A DNA stretch of 64,000 nucleotides from Sophora flavescens. Lineage: Eukaryota; Streptophyta; Magnoliopsida; Fabales; Fabaceae. A program made the position numbers and the translations under genes. The stretch spans positions 234,101,879 through 234,165,878 of the forward strand of contig CM061062.1 in the NCBI GenBank assembly GCA_030762895.1, given 5' to 3'. Within the stretch, counting starts at the first letter, position 1. Each line of letters starts with the position of its first letter. The notes below the pieces were generated by a model. The model did not search any database, was not told the origin of the DNA, and saw nothing but the letters and a program-made list of their open reading frames with translations. Positions 54,174-64,000 of this stretch are shown one piece after another.

Positions 54174-55202
54174 ATGACTTCAAACAATTTTCGTAATGAG
54201 GGTAATTCCGTAAACAGACCCCCATCATTCGATGGTGAAGGGTATGGTTACTGGAAAGAAAAAATGCAAATCTTTTTGGAAGCCTCCGATATAGATATTT
54301 GGGATGCTGTGGAAAATGGTCCATTTGTCCCCAAGCACGAAGTCGACGGTGCTTCGGTGGATAAACCAAAAACCGTTTGGACCGACGAGGAAAAGAAAAA
54401 GGTCCAATACAATTTGAAAGCTATGAACATCATCACCTCAGCTTTAAGCTACGATGAGTTCTATAGGGTCTCAAATAGCAGGACCGCGAAAGAAATGTGG
54501 GACCCCCTTCAATTGACCCATGAAGGTACTATTGAGGTCAAAAGGGCTAGTATGAACACATTAACCCATGAATATGAGCTATTTAGGATGAAACAGGGTG
54601 AAAGCATACAAGATATGCAAAATCGTTTCACTCATATAATTAATCATCTTAGGGCTCTTCGGAAAACGTTTTCAAACGAACATTTAATTAACAAAGTTCA
54701 TAGATGCTTAAATAGAAGTTGGCAACCAAAAGTAACTGCTATATTTGAATCAAGAGATTTATCTACTACGTCTTTGACTACTCTGTTTGGTAAATTGAAG
54801 GAACATGAACTTGAGTTGAACCACCTCATTGAAAGTGAGGAAAATGACAAGAAAAAGAAAGGGCTTGCTCTCAAGGCAAGTATAAGTGAAACAAATGAGG
54901 AAGATAGTGACTTTGATGAGCTTGGTGGAGGAGATCAGAACATGAGTGTAATTGTCCAAAAATTTAAGAGATTTCTAAGGAACAAAGGCAAAACACAACA
55001 AACCTTCACTCCTGAAAAGAAAGTTGATGGAGAAGGAACCACTTACATGCCAACATGCTTCAACTGTAAGAAGAAGGGTCACATAAGGCCTGAGTGTCCC
55101 CTAAGTCAAAATAAGAATGACAAGTTTGAGAAGAGACCACAAAAGGATAGAAAAGGAAGGAGAGTGTACATTGCATGGGAAGACAATGATATGGACTCTT
55201 AG
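54174..55202 (+). CDS. gag: Copia-2 Gag, continuous open frame
   Basis: ATG 54174 (MTSNNFRNEG), 342 codons to TAG. It opens with VNRPPSFDGEGYGYWKEKM, the standard SIRE Gag start, followed by the UBN2-type capsid region (TAKEMWDPLQLTHEGT, HEYELFRMKQGESI, HRCLNRSWQPKVTAI). A CX2CX4HX4C knuckle (CFNCKKKGHIRPEC) starts at about 55056, in a Lys-rich tail. Gag packages element RNA into virus-like particles in the cytoplasm. It is the only long gag frame of the window without an internal stop; the frame closes soon after the knuckle, and the usual Gag-Pol continuation is broken downstream. Confidence 0.85.
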   Translation: MTSNNFRNEGNSVNRPPSFDGEGYGYWKEKMQIFLEASDIDIWDAVENGPFVPKHEVDGASVDKPKTVWTDEEKKKVQYNLKAMNIITSALSYDEFYRVSNSRTAKEMWDPLQLTHEGTIEVKRASMNTLTHEYELFRMKQGESIQDMQNRFTHIINHLRALRKTFSNEHLINKVHRCLNRSWQPKVTAIFESRDLSTTSLTTLFGKLKEHELELNHLIESEENDKKKKGLALKASISETNEEDSDFDELGGGDQNMSVIVQKFKRFLRNKGKTQQTFTPEKKVDGEGTTYMPTCFNCKKKGHIRPECPLSQNKNDKFEKRPQKDRKGRRVYIAWEDNDMDS

Positions 55203-55237
55203 ATGAATCCAATGACGAAGAAGGCAACCTTTGTCTC

Positions 55238-55860
55238 ATGGCTAATCATGAGGATATTGATGATGAGGTAACTGATGATGAGATTATTGTTGAATTATTT
55301 TATGATGAATTACTTGCTGCCTGTGAAGAATTGAATGATGAAAGCACGCGTCTTAGAAAAACAATTCATGCATCTAAGAAAACCATTTTGAGTCTTGAAT
55401 TAAAAATTGATTCTTTAAATAAAGAAATGGAAGAAATAAAGGAAAAACAAGCATTGTTGTCAACCTCATCATGCCTATCTTGTGAAAACAAAGTTTCAAA
55501 TTGTAGTGAATGCAAGGTTTAGAAAGTTAAAATTGAAGACCTATACAACATGCTTGCGAAGTTGTTCACTAGTGGAAGAGACAATCTAAATGTTTTGTTA
55601 GGTAATCAAAAAGGAATTTACGATAAAGCCGGTTTGGGTTATCACCCTAAATTGCATGAAAAATCTTTTAAGAGGTTCTTTAGCCCAACAAACACTTCTA
55701 GTAGTCCATTTGTAAAATGCTTTTTATTGTAGTAGAAAAGGACACACCACTTCCATTTGTAATGCTAGAAAGAACAAGAATTTGAAGGGCAAGAAAGTAT
55801 GGGTACAAAAGGGCAATGCGCCCAAGGCTAACTCTCACGGACCCAACATGATTTCGGTAC
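55238..55860 (+). pseudogene. Copia-2 gag-protease linker
   Basis: 55238-55522 is acidic then coiled-coil-like (heptads in KKTILSLELKIDSLNKEM). After stops, 55550-55860 includes GIYDKAGLGYHP and a Cys-His remnant (CFYCSRKGHTTSIC, about 55720-55762, split by a stop), and the GKKVWVQKG lead-in to protease. Confidence 0.65.
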
Positions 55861-55913
55861 CAAAGGTTAAAACCTAAATCTGTTTTGTAGGTGTGCTTGA
55901 AAGCGAAGAACTC

Positions 55914-57021
55914 AAATTGGTATATCGACAGCGGATGCTCCAAGCACATGACGGGAGACAAAAACAAGTTCTCCTCCCTCACACCCAAAAAGGGTGGGTT
56001 TGTCTTCTAAGGTGATAACAACAAAGGTAGAATCTTGGGAATTGGGACTGTTGGTAAAGGTCCTAACCCCACCATAGAAAATGTTCTATATGTTGAGGGT
56101 TTGAAACACAACTTGTTAAGTATAAGCCAACCGTGTGATAAAGGATTTAATGTTGTGTTTGATAACTCTAAATGCATGGTCATGGATTCTAACAAACAAA
56201 CTAAATTAATTGGTCAAAGAATTGGAAATATCTATATGGTTTGCTTGGATGACCTACCTTCAAATGATGCATGCTGTCTAATAAGTAAAGAGGATGAAAC
56301 GTGGTTATGGCATAGGAGGATGGCTCATATTCATATGGACCATCTTGATAAGTTGGTTCGCAAGGACCTAGTAAATGGTTTACCAAAGCTACATTTTGAA
56401 AAAGACAAGATGTGTGATGCTTGTCAAAAGGGAAAACAAGTAATGGCCTCTTTTAAAACTAAAAACGTTGTTTCTAAAAACCGGCCTTTACAGCTTTTAC
56501 ATATGGACTTGTTTGGTCCATCTAGAACTATGAGCTTTGGTGGTAATTACTATGCACTTGTTAATGTCGATGACTATTCTCGCTATACATGGACATTGTT
56601 TATTCCTCATAAAAATGACGCTTTCAGTGCCTCTCGAAAGCTTGCCAAGGTTATTCAAAACGAGATGGGATTAAAAATTGTAACTATCCGAAGTGATCAT
56701 GATGGTGAGTTACAAAATAAGGCATTTGAGGCCTTTTGTACTGAAAATTGAATCGGGCATAATTTTTCCTCACCGAGGACTCCCCAACAAAATGGGGTGG
56801 TGGAAAGGAAAAATAGGTTTCTAGTAGAGCTAGCGAGGACGATGCTCAATGAAACCAACCTTCTTAAGTATTTCTGTGCAGACGCGGTAAGCACCGCATG
56901 CAATGTGATGAATAAAGTCCTCATAAGACCTATTATGAAACTAACACCTTATGAAATTTACAAGGGAAGGAAGCCTAACATCTCCCACTTTCACGTATTC
57001 GGATGTAAGTACTTTGTTTAA
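55914..57021 (+). pseudogene. pol: Copia-2 protease and integrase
   Basis: Protease motif WYIDSGCSKHMTG at about 55918-55956. A stop at about 56008 precedes an open frame from 56035 with HNLLSISQPCDKG, the zinc-binding WLWHRRMAHIHMDHL...CDACQKGKQ, and the integrase core: LHMDLFGP (Asp), TIRSDHDGELQN (Asp; the second G of GGEF is altered) and, after a TGA at 56749, QQNGVVERKNRF (Glu). The C-terminal part reads to FGCKYFV at 57021. Two or three stops make it inactive, but the catalytic acids survive. Confidence 0.85.
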
Positions 57022-57132
57022 AATAATGGTAAATAAAACCTTGGTAAGTTCGATGCTAAGGCTGATGAAGGTATATTTCTTGAATATTCCAATTCTAGTA
57101 ATGCTTTTCGAATCAATAATAAAATAACTATG
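57022..57132 (+). pseudogene. Copia-2 integrase C-terminus up to element D
   Basis: Degraded continuation (LGKFDAKADEGIFLEYS) reaching the ACCAT target site of element D. The frame resumes after D at 62775. Confidence 0.6.
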
Positions 57133-57137
57133 ACCAT

Positions 57138-58365
57138 TGTTGCCTTAAAAACATATGTCTTTAAGCTTGTGAAAGTATACACAATCGCATCAAGTAATAT
57201 AGAAAGTAAGTTCAGATATCCTTCCCACGGGGATTGTAATGCTGTAGTAAATTCCAGTTCAGATTATATGTTCTATGAGTTAGAGTAAGTAACCAAAAAT
57301 TGTTGTGTGTGCGCAAAGTAAAGTAAATGAAGCTTTGGAATAAAAACTGAAAGTAAGCGAGCAAACAGAAAAGAGAGTATGTTGTCAAATATGGATAAAT
57401 ATCTCTAGGTATGCTGCATCATAAATCCTGCTTAGCTTAGATTATGCTCTGGGTATGTTGTAGCATTTAACTCCAGGAAGTGAAAGTGTGTTTTCCAACA
57501 CTTAAGGGTTAGGTTCATTAACTGTTCTCTATTCCTATATTCATATTAATTACACCACCCTCTTAATAAGCATGTTCTAGTTAGTTTAGGGACTTGAATA
57601 ACTATTCCTAGTTCATTCAACACCATTTAATTTTCCAATCAACGATTTAATCCCTATCATTTATCAATTTCCACTTTACTCAATTTTTCCAAACCAAGCA
57701 AGCTAGATATTTAATTAAGATGGCCACTCCTAACTAAACAACATTCAACACATAATAAAAGAAAATACAGAATATGTCATTGCATAAAAAAAGCTAAGCA
57801 TTCATTACAATAACATACCTAAAGCTTAAGAGGTTTAGCTCATGTTGAGCTTACAAACGCAAAATATAAAATGAGAAGAAAGTCATTACAATGGGAGCTC
57901 AAAAATGGAACAAAGGAGAGGAAGAAGACGACCCTTGGCTGCTGCTATGCGTCCCCAGCTGCTGTCCTCCAATCTGATATGAGCAGTCCCCTCTTCAAAA
58001 GTAAGGAATATTCCCTTTTTTTAGGGTTTTACAAAGGACTTTTTCTCTTTCCTACTTTTGGGCCATTAAAAATGATATTAAAATAAGTGCTTGGGCACAT
58101 TTCCTCAAATGTACCACCACAAAACCCTAAAGAAATCAGCAAGGACTTCCTCAGCTTTTATGACAGCTGGCAGAAGAGAGAAAATGTGCTCAGCTTTTGT
58201 CCTTTTCTGCACGTCCATATGCTGCAGCATGACCAAAGCATTTTCCAGCAGCTTGTCAGTAGTTTGCGCCCAGATGCTACAGCATGCCCAGAGCTATTTT
58301 CTTTGCTGCTTTTCCCCCCTTTTATTTGTAGAGCCTTGCAGTTGCATAAGTGTTGCAGCATAGCA
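57138..58365 (-). repeat. Element D 3' LTR
   Basis: TGTTGCCTT...ATAGCA, about 1228 bp. Collinear with 61389-62550. Its inner end (58304-58365, GCTGCTTTTCCCC...GCAGCATAGCA) differs from the right LTR. Open frames inside are not genes. Confidence 0.8.
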
Positions 58366-59068
58366 CCCCCAAACTTAATATGGTGCTTGTCCTCAAGTCA
58401 CCCACAAACTTGTCTCAGAACATAGCTACAAAAAGCATCCTTAAGCTTCACCTATTCAGGTATTCTTTGTTTTTCCAATTGAGTGCTTGTAATGTGCTAG
58501 TTTTCTCAATAAATGGCTAAAGCTCAAAGGGGTAACACTAAGGACATACATGATGAGAGGGTTGGCTATTTAGGCACTGGCTAAAAATAAAAACAGAATA
58601 AGAAAATGCCTCAAGCATAAAGTGTGTGCAATCATGTGTGTTCAGACCAAAAAGAAACAAAGCAAGCTTTACATAAAATGCATGAGTGTGGTTTATATGC
58701 ACAATGTAGATTTATCACTCAGGCTCGTAGTTATATGTTCATGCTGCAGCACATGTGTCTTCTATCCTAGATAGTGGTGCAACAAAGTTAATGGTGCACA
58801 GTCAAGTTAAAGCATTAAGTTAGTCAGCAAGTGTTTTATTCAAAGAATCTTGTTTTCAACATAGAAAAAAGGATAGAGGCCACTTCCATTTAATCTTTAA
58901 TCATATGGAATCAAAACAGGGGTGGGGCACTTGAACAACATTCATTAAGCAGAAATTTAAAACAACTATGACCCTAATGACCCTACAAACAGTTAAACAT
59001 AAAAGGTTCTAATGACCACTACTTGAAGAAAAATTAAAAGCATGGGTTATGGTAATGAGGTGGAGGGT
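58366..59068 (-). other. Element D 3' non-coding region
   Basis: Begins with a polypurine tract (sense AAGTTTGGGGG) and a GCTTG-TCCT-CAAG motif as in the Athila and array elements, then AT-rich sequence. No gene. Confidence 0.7.
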
Positions 59069-61297
59069 TTAGAAATGCATCCTGATTTGGGATGCTGCAG
59101 CAAGCTGTAACACTCCTCTAAGGCTCTGTTTCAAGCCATTGGTGCTTTGATTCGGTTGCTCCTCCTTGCGCCCCCACTTTTGGTGGTGACACCTTGCTTG
59201 GTGTTGCTCTAGTGACTTGGACTTCATCTTCTTCATTTTCACCTTCTTCCTTTCTTTGTGTAGCAACCTTTTCTTGATTATTCTTGGCTCCAATGATTCA
59301 TACTTTCTAGACCACACATGTTGAGCTATCTTGTTGTCCAAGAATTCCACCCCTTCCTCAACAGAGAAGTAATCAGCTTCTATTGATGTTGCAAAGACCG
59401 CCATAATCGGGATCGATTCTTCAAAGAAGTGCCGCTGCATCAGCTCATCAAATGATTGTATGAGAGAGCATTCTTCCATGCCTTCATATACCAATGGTAT
59501 GTTGATATGAAGTGGCTTCAGCACATCCAAGAACTTATTGAACTGCTTTTCTTGATGCATCTTTTTTAATCTCTGAGGAAAAGGTGGAGGAAGTCTTTCA
59601 GGAATTAGTTTGGGTATAGTATGAGATGCTGCATCATCAGGTATTTTCTCTACAACTGCAGGTTGCTCTGTTGCAGCATCTTCTATAACTACTTTCTTTT
59701 CAGCCTCTGACTTTTTCACCTCTGATTTCTTCTTTGGTTCAACAACTTCCACATCTTTACCACTCTTCAAGTGAATCACCTTGGACGGTTCATTTCCTCC
59801 TCCAGAGCTAAAGGCTTTAGGATATTCATTAGATGCAAGTAGTGTACCAATCTTCCTTGAGTTGAGTGCACTAGCTAGCTGTCCCACTTGAGTTTCCAAA
59901 TTTCTCATTCCAGCCTTGGTTTGTCATAAATTCCTTTAGCACAAATTCTAGAGATGGTTCTGGAGCTTTCTGTTGTACTTGTGGTTGTTGCTGCTGATTG
60001 TATCCAGGGGTTGGATTCAGAGTGTTACTATAGTAGGAGTATTTCTGATTAGGATGTTGTGATGGTTGCCACCCTCCATTGTATGTATTACCATATGAAT
60101 TGTTTCCTTTGTTGTTATTGTTCCCTACATAATTAAACGAGGCAAGATTTGCAGAACAGTTCTCAAAAAGGTGTTCTCCACCACAGTATACACAGGAAAC
60201 AGAATCTGCACCATAAATATGTTCATTTACCATTTCTTCAGTTCTGATAGGTGGAGCCATAGAGTTTTCTTAGTTTCCCATAGCCATTCCCTTTACCATA
60301 TTGGTTAAGGCAAGTATTTGAGCTGAAAGAACATATATTTCACTCACTTCAAAGGCTCCTGCTACAGCATTGACCTTGCCAGGAGCAAGTCTAGTTGGTG
60401 GCCACTGATTACTGTTAGCTGCAATTCCCTCTATCAGAGCATGGGCTTCATTGTAAGATTTAGTGAGCAGACGGCCTCCAGCTGAAGCATCCAACATCAT
60501 CCTTGAGCTAGGTGAGACACCACTGTAGAAGTGCTCCATCTGAATACAATATGGGATGCCATGATGGGGACACTTCTTCAATAATTCCTTGAATCTCTCC
60601 CAAGCTTTAAATAATGGCTCATCATCATGTTGCCTGAAACCATGATCTCATTTCTCAGCTTTGTATTCATGGTTGGAGGGAAGAACTTCACAAGAAATTT
60701 CTCAGTCAGTTTGTTCCATGAGTCAACTGAGTTTGACTCTAGAGTATTCAACCAATTCTTTGCCTCGCCTCCCAAGGAAAATGGGAACAATCTCAGTTTG
60801 AATTCATCATCAGTGATGCCTGGAATCTTGAAGTTGCTTGCCATATTTAGAAATTGCTTCAAGTGCAAGTGAGGCTCCTCTATTACAGCACCATTAAATT
60901 GTCCCATTGCTTGCAGGATTTGGAACATCATTGGTTTAAACTCAAACTGTGGTGCAGTGATTGGAGTCCTCACAATTCCAGTATTCATAGATTTAGGGTC
61001 AAACACAGCATACCCTCTGATTGCACTGTCCCTGTTGTTGGCCAGAGCCATACTATCATGATGCTCTTCTTCAGCCATTTCAGAGCTTGCAACAGATAGT
61101 GTTGCAGCAACAGATAATGTTGCAGCAGAAGCTGGTGTGGAGTTGGATGAAGTACTTAATTCCAACTCAGGAATGGACTGGGCAATTTGATCTCTTCTAA
61201 GTCTCCTGAATGTCCTTCCAGTCTTTGGATCAAGTCTGTATTCAGGTGTCAAAAACATGTGCATACAGTTTATGTACCTGATGCTACAGCAAATCAC
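59069..61297 (-). pseudogene. gag: Element D gag, three disruptions
   Basis: Frames in order: 61297-60578 (LDPKTGRTFRRLRRDQ, then the capsid core with LRLFPFSLGGEAKNWLNTLE and FLVKFFPPTMNTKLRNEI), 60581-60270 (CPHHGIPYCIQMEHFYSG, DASAGGRLLTKSYNEAHALIE), 60260-59871 (knuckle CVYCGGEHLFENC and a Gly/Asn/Gln-rich tail), 59908-59069 (NLETQVGQLASALNSR, LKSGKDVEV, FPQRLKKMHQEKQFNKFLDVLKPLHINIPL). The last segment is the part that normally leads into protease, but the element ends there in a basic, unrelated tail. So the coding part runs up to, and then loses, the enzyme region. Confidence 0.85.
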
Positions 61298-61364
61298 CCA
61301 AAATATTAGAAAATCTAACTACAGAACTAATAATCTTAAAACAGAATTTTAACACCATTAACAA

Positions 61365-61382
61365 TCCCCGGCAACGACGCCA
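61365..61382 (-). promoter_or_regulatory. Element D primer binding site (tRNA-Asp, one mismatch)
   Basis: TCCCCGGCAACGACGCCA differs from the tRNA-Asp 3' end at one base, six bases from the 5' LTR. Confidence 0.9.
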
Positions 61383-61388
61383 AAAACT

Positions 61389-62769
61389 TGTTTCCTTAAA
61401 AACAAATGTCTTTAAGCTTGTGCAAGTATACACAATCACATCAAGTAATATAGAAAGTAAGTCCAGATATCGTTCCCACAGGGATTATAATGTTGTAGCA
61501 TATTTCAGTTCATATTATATGTTCTAGGAGTTACAGTAAGAAACCAAAAATTGTTGTGTGTGTGCAAAGTAAAGTAAATGAAGCTTTGGAATAAAAACTG
61601 AAAGTAAGCAAGCAAACAAAAAAGAGAGTATGTTGTCAAATATGGATAAATAGCTCTAGGTATGCAGCATCATAAATCCTGCTTAGCTTAGATTATGCTC
61701 TGTGTATGCTGCAGCATTTAACTCTAGGAAATAAAAGTGTGTTTTCCAACACTTAAGGGTTAGGTTCATTAACTGTTTTCTATTCCTAGATTCATATTAA
61801 TTATACCACCCTCTTAATAAGCATGTTCTAGTTTGTTTAGGGACTTGAATAACTATTACTAATTCATTCAACACCATTTAATTTTCCAACTAATGATTTA
61901 ATCCTTATCCTTTATCAATTTCCACTTTACTCAATTTTTCCAAACCAAGCAAGATAGATATTTAATTAAGTTGGCCACTCTTAACTAAACAACATTCAAC
62001 ACATAATAAAGGAAAAAGCAGAACATATCATTGCATAAAAAGAGCTAAGCATTCATTACAATAACATACCTAAAGCTTAAGAGGTATAGCTCATGTTGAG
62101 CTTACAAACACAAAATATGAATTGAGAAGAAATCCATTACAATGGGAGCTCGAAAATGGAACAAAGGAGAGGAAGAAGATGACCCTTGGCTGCTGCTATG
62201 CGTCCCCAGCTGTTGTCCTCCAATCTGATATGAGCAGCCCCCTCTTAAAAAGTAAGAAATATTCCCTTTTTTAGGGTTTTACAAAGGCCATTTTTCTCTT
62301 TCCTACTTTTGGGCCATTAAAAATGATATTAAAATATGTGCATGGGCCCATTTCCTCAAATGTACCACCATAAAACTCTAAATAAATCAGCAAGGACTTC
62401 CTCAGCTTTTATGACAGCTGGTAGGAGAGAGAAAAGCTGCTCAGCTTTTGCCCTTTTCTGCACGTCCATATGCTGCAGCATGACCAAAGTATTTTCCAGC
62501 AGTTTGTCAGCAGTTTGCGACCAGATGTTACAGCATGCCCAGAGCTATTTTCTTCATCTTGTCTAAACTTCAACAAAAGCCTAACAAAACTCAAGAAACA
62601 CATTAAACAGATTCCTAGACACTCAAAAACATAAAATTAAATGAAATTTATACAAAGACACATATTACACTAAACTAACTTAAAACACCTAAGACATCCA
62701 CATAAAATACTCAAAGTTACAAAACTCAAGCTAAGAAAGAGTAAATAACTCTTCATTAAAAGAGTTACA
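61389..62769 (-). repeat. Element D 5' LTR
   Basis: TGTTTCCTT...GTTACA, 1381 bp, ending directly at the ACCAT TSD. The terminal segment 62551-62769 is A-rich and unrelated to the end of the left LTR. Confidence 0.8.
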
Positions 62770-62774
62770 ACCAT

Positions 62775-64000
62775 TGAAGAATATGTGCATGTTTCTTTTG
62801 ATGAGACTAACCCAAAAATCGTAGTAGAGGAGAGTGTTGATGATCTTGCAGAAATTTTGGGAAACACCTATCTTGAGGAGAAAAGCACTCAAGAGAAGGA
62901 CATTATTGATCAACCACCTCCACAAGAAGAAGAGACACCTCATTCCGATATTCCAAGAGAATGGAGAACATCAAGATACCATCCTCTTGACAACATTATA
63001 GGTGATATCTCTAAAGAGGTAACAACTCAAAACTCGTTCAATCAAATGTGTCATTACATGACTTTTGTGTCACAAAGTGAAGCTAAAAATACCGATGAGG
63101 CTATAATTGATGAACATTGGACTCTTGCCATGCAAAATGAACTAAATCAATTTGAGAAAAATGATGTTTGGGAACTAGTCCCTAAGCCTAAAGACCACTT
63201 AGTAATTGGAACTAAATGGGTGTTTCGTAACAAGCTAGATGAAAACGGAATAATTGTTAGAAACAAAGCTAGGCTTTTTGCTAAAGGATGTAATCAACAA
63301 GAGGGCATAGACTTTGATGAAACCTATGCTCCTGTAGCTATACTAGAGGCTATTCATATGCTTCTTGCTGTTGCTTGCATCATGGGTTTCACTTTTTCAA
63401 ATGGATGTCAAAAGCGCTTTCTTAAACGGTTTTATCCAAGAAGAGGTTTATGTGGATCAAACTCCTGGTTTCACAAATTTTGAATTTCTAAACCTTGTTT
63501 TCAAATTGAAAAAGGCATTACATGGTTTAAAGCAAGCCCCTAGGGCTTGAAATGAACGTTTAAGTACGTTTTTACTTGAAAATGGTTTTCAAATAGGAAA
63601 AGTTGATACCACACTTTTTATCAAAAAAAAAAAGCATGACATTTTACTTGTTCAAATTTATGTGGATGACATAATATTTGGTTCCACTAACGAAGCTTTG
63701 TGCAAGGACTTTTCTAAAATTATGCAAAGCGAATTTGAAATGTCAATGATTGGGGAGCTCAACTACTTTCTTGGGTTGCAAATCAAGCAATCAAAGGAAG
63801 GAATTTTTATAAACCAATCAAAGTATTGTAAAGAGCTTCTCAAGAAGTTTGGTATGAACAATTCAAAGGAGCTATCCACTCCCATGAACACATCATGCTA
63901 CCTTGATAAGGCCGAGAATGGTAAGTCCGTCGACGTAAGTAAGTATAGAGGTATGATACGCTCTCTCCTTTATCTTACTTCTAGTCGCCCTGATATTATG
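62775..64000 (+). pseudogene. pol: Copia-2 integrase-RT linker and reverse transcriptase, partial
   Basis: Resumes copia-2 after element D with an acidic linker (EEYVHVSFDETN), then RT: HWTLAMQNELNQFEKNDVWELV, IGTKWVFRNKLDENG, GCNQQEGIDFDETYAPVA. A 1-nt shift near 63400 moves MDVKSAFLNGF to the next frame. GLKQAPRA is followed by a TGA (63547-63549) where Trp is conserved. The catalytic YVDD (about 63660) and SMIGELNYFLGLQIKQ are intact, and the window ends inside SRPDIM. Unlike copia-1, the N-terminal third of RT is present. Confidence 0.85.

Larger units (their letters stand above)
57138..62769 (-). mobile_element. Element D: gag-only Athila-lineage retrotransposon
   Basis: Exact 5-bp TSD ACCAT (57133-57137 and 62770-62774), and the copia-2 protein continues across the site. 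LTRs 57138-58365 and 61389-62769, tRNA-Asp primer site, Gag on the minus strand, and no protease, RT or integrase. The two LTRs are collinear except at their sense 5' ends: the last 220 bp of the right LTR have no match in the left one. Confidence 0.9.
52719..64000 (+). mobile_element. Copia-2 (SIRE/Maximus-type), runs off the right edge
   Basis: 5' LTR, iMet primer site, gag, protease, integrase and RT in order; RNase H and the 3' LTR are beyond the window. Interrupted by element D at 57138-62769. The candidate left TSD is ACGTT (52714-52718). It belongs to the same broad lineage as copia-1 but has a different LTR. Confidence 0.9.

Noticed and set aside
58087..58425. Cys-rich plus-strand frames in element D LTR
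   Set aside because: Inside the LTR and antisense to transcription; the Cys/Ser content comes from the TGCTGCAGCA words.

Overview
The window is plant nuclear DNA made almost entirely of nested transposable elements. I found no host gene, tRNA, rRNA or bacterial feature. Ty3/gypsy (Athila and Tekay lineages), Ty1/copia (SIRE/Maximus-type), CACTA and hAT elements, plus a caulimovirid-like endogenous virus fragment, point to a dicot with a large genome. The copia elements with an extra 3' ORF and an LTR full of AATCGATTA motifs fit a legume, but the species cannot be fixed from sequence alone.

Nesting order, read from 5-bp (8-bp for hAT) target-site duplications (TSDs). LEFT: a gypsy 5' LTR (its 3' part is 14598-15034) contains a Tekay-type LTR (family 'T', ending 14597). 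That contains a CACTA element (1-13408, 5' end off-window). The CACTA contains an Athila retrotransposon (453-9969, minus strand, TSD GTAGA). CENTRE: the gypsy gag-pol (15249-17338) is cut inside reverse transcriptase by copia-1, which starts at 17339. Copia-1 is interrupted three times: (i) 23245-39123, a tandem array of four LTRs and three internal regions of a gag-only Athila-lineage element, with one TSD (GTATG) around the whole array; (ii) 40338-51244, a solo T LTR (TSD CAAGG) that holds an old Athila-type solo LTR (40454-42624, TSD TTTAG), itself carrying a hAT MITE (41255-41820, TSD GGTTTTAC), plus a truncated gypsy (43127 onward) and an endogenous pararetrovirus fragment (46482-49711); (iii) copia-2 from 52719 to the window end. 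RIGHT: copia-2 contains a second gag-only Athila-lineage element, D (57138-62769, TSD ACCAT).

How the parts relate: the complete-structure Athila at 453-9969 has gag, protease, RT, RNase H and integrase, and primes from tRNA-Asp. The array element and D share that primer type but encode only Gag, so they would need enzymes from a relative. The Athila and the array element also share an unusual two-part palindromic minisatellite, placed in their LTRs and, in the array, also in the internal region.

Main points of interest: the single-TSD tandem retrotransposon array; the shared palindromic minisatellite; frame-breaking differences between array copies that fall at CAG/CTG sites and may be consensus errors at methylated cytosines; the pararetrovirus fragment ending at a TA microsatellite; and a CACTA Ulp1-like gene with conserved exon structure but visible lesions.
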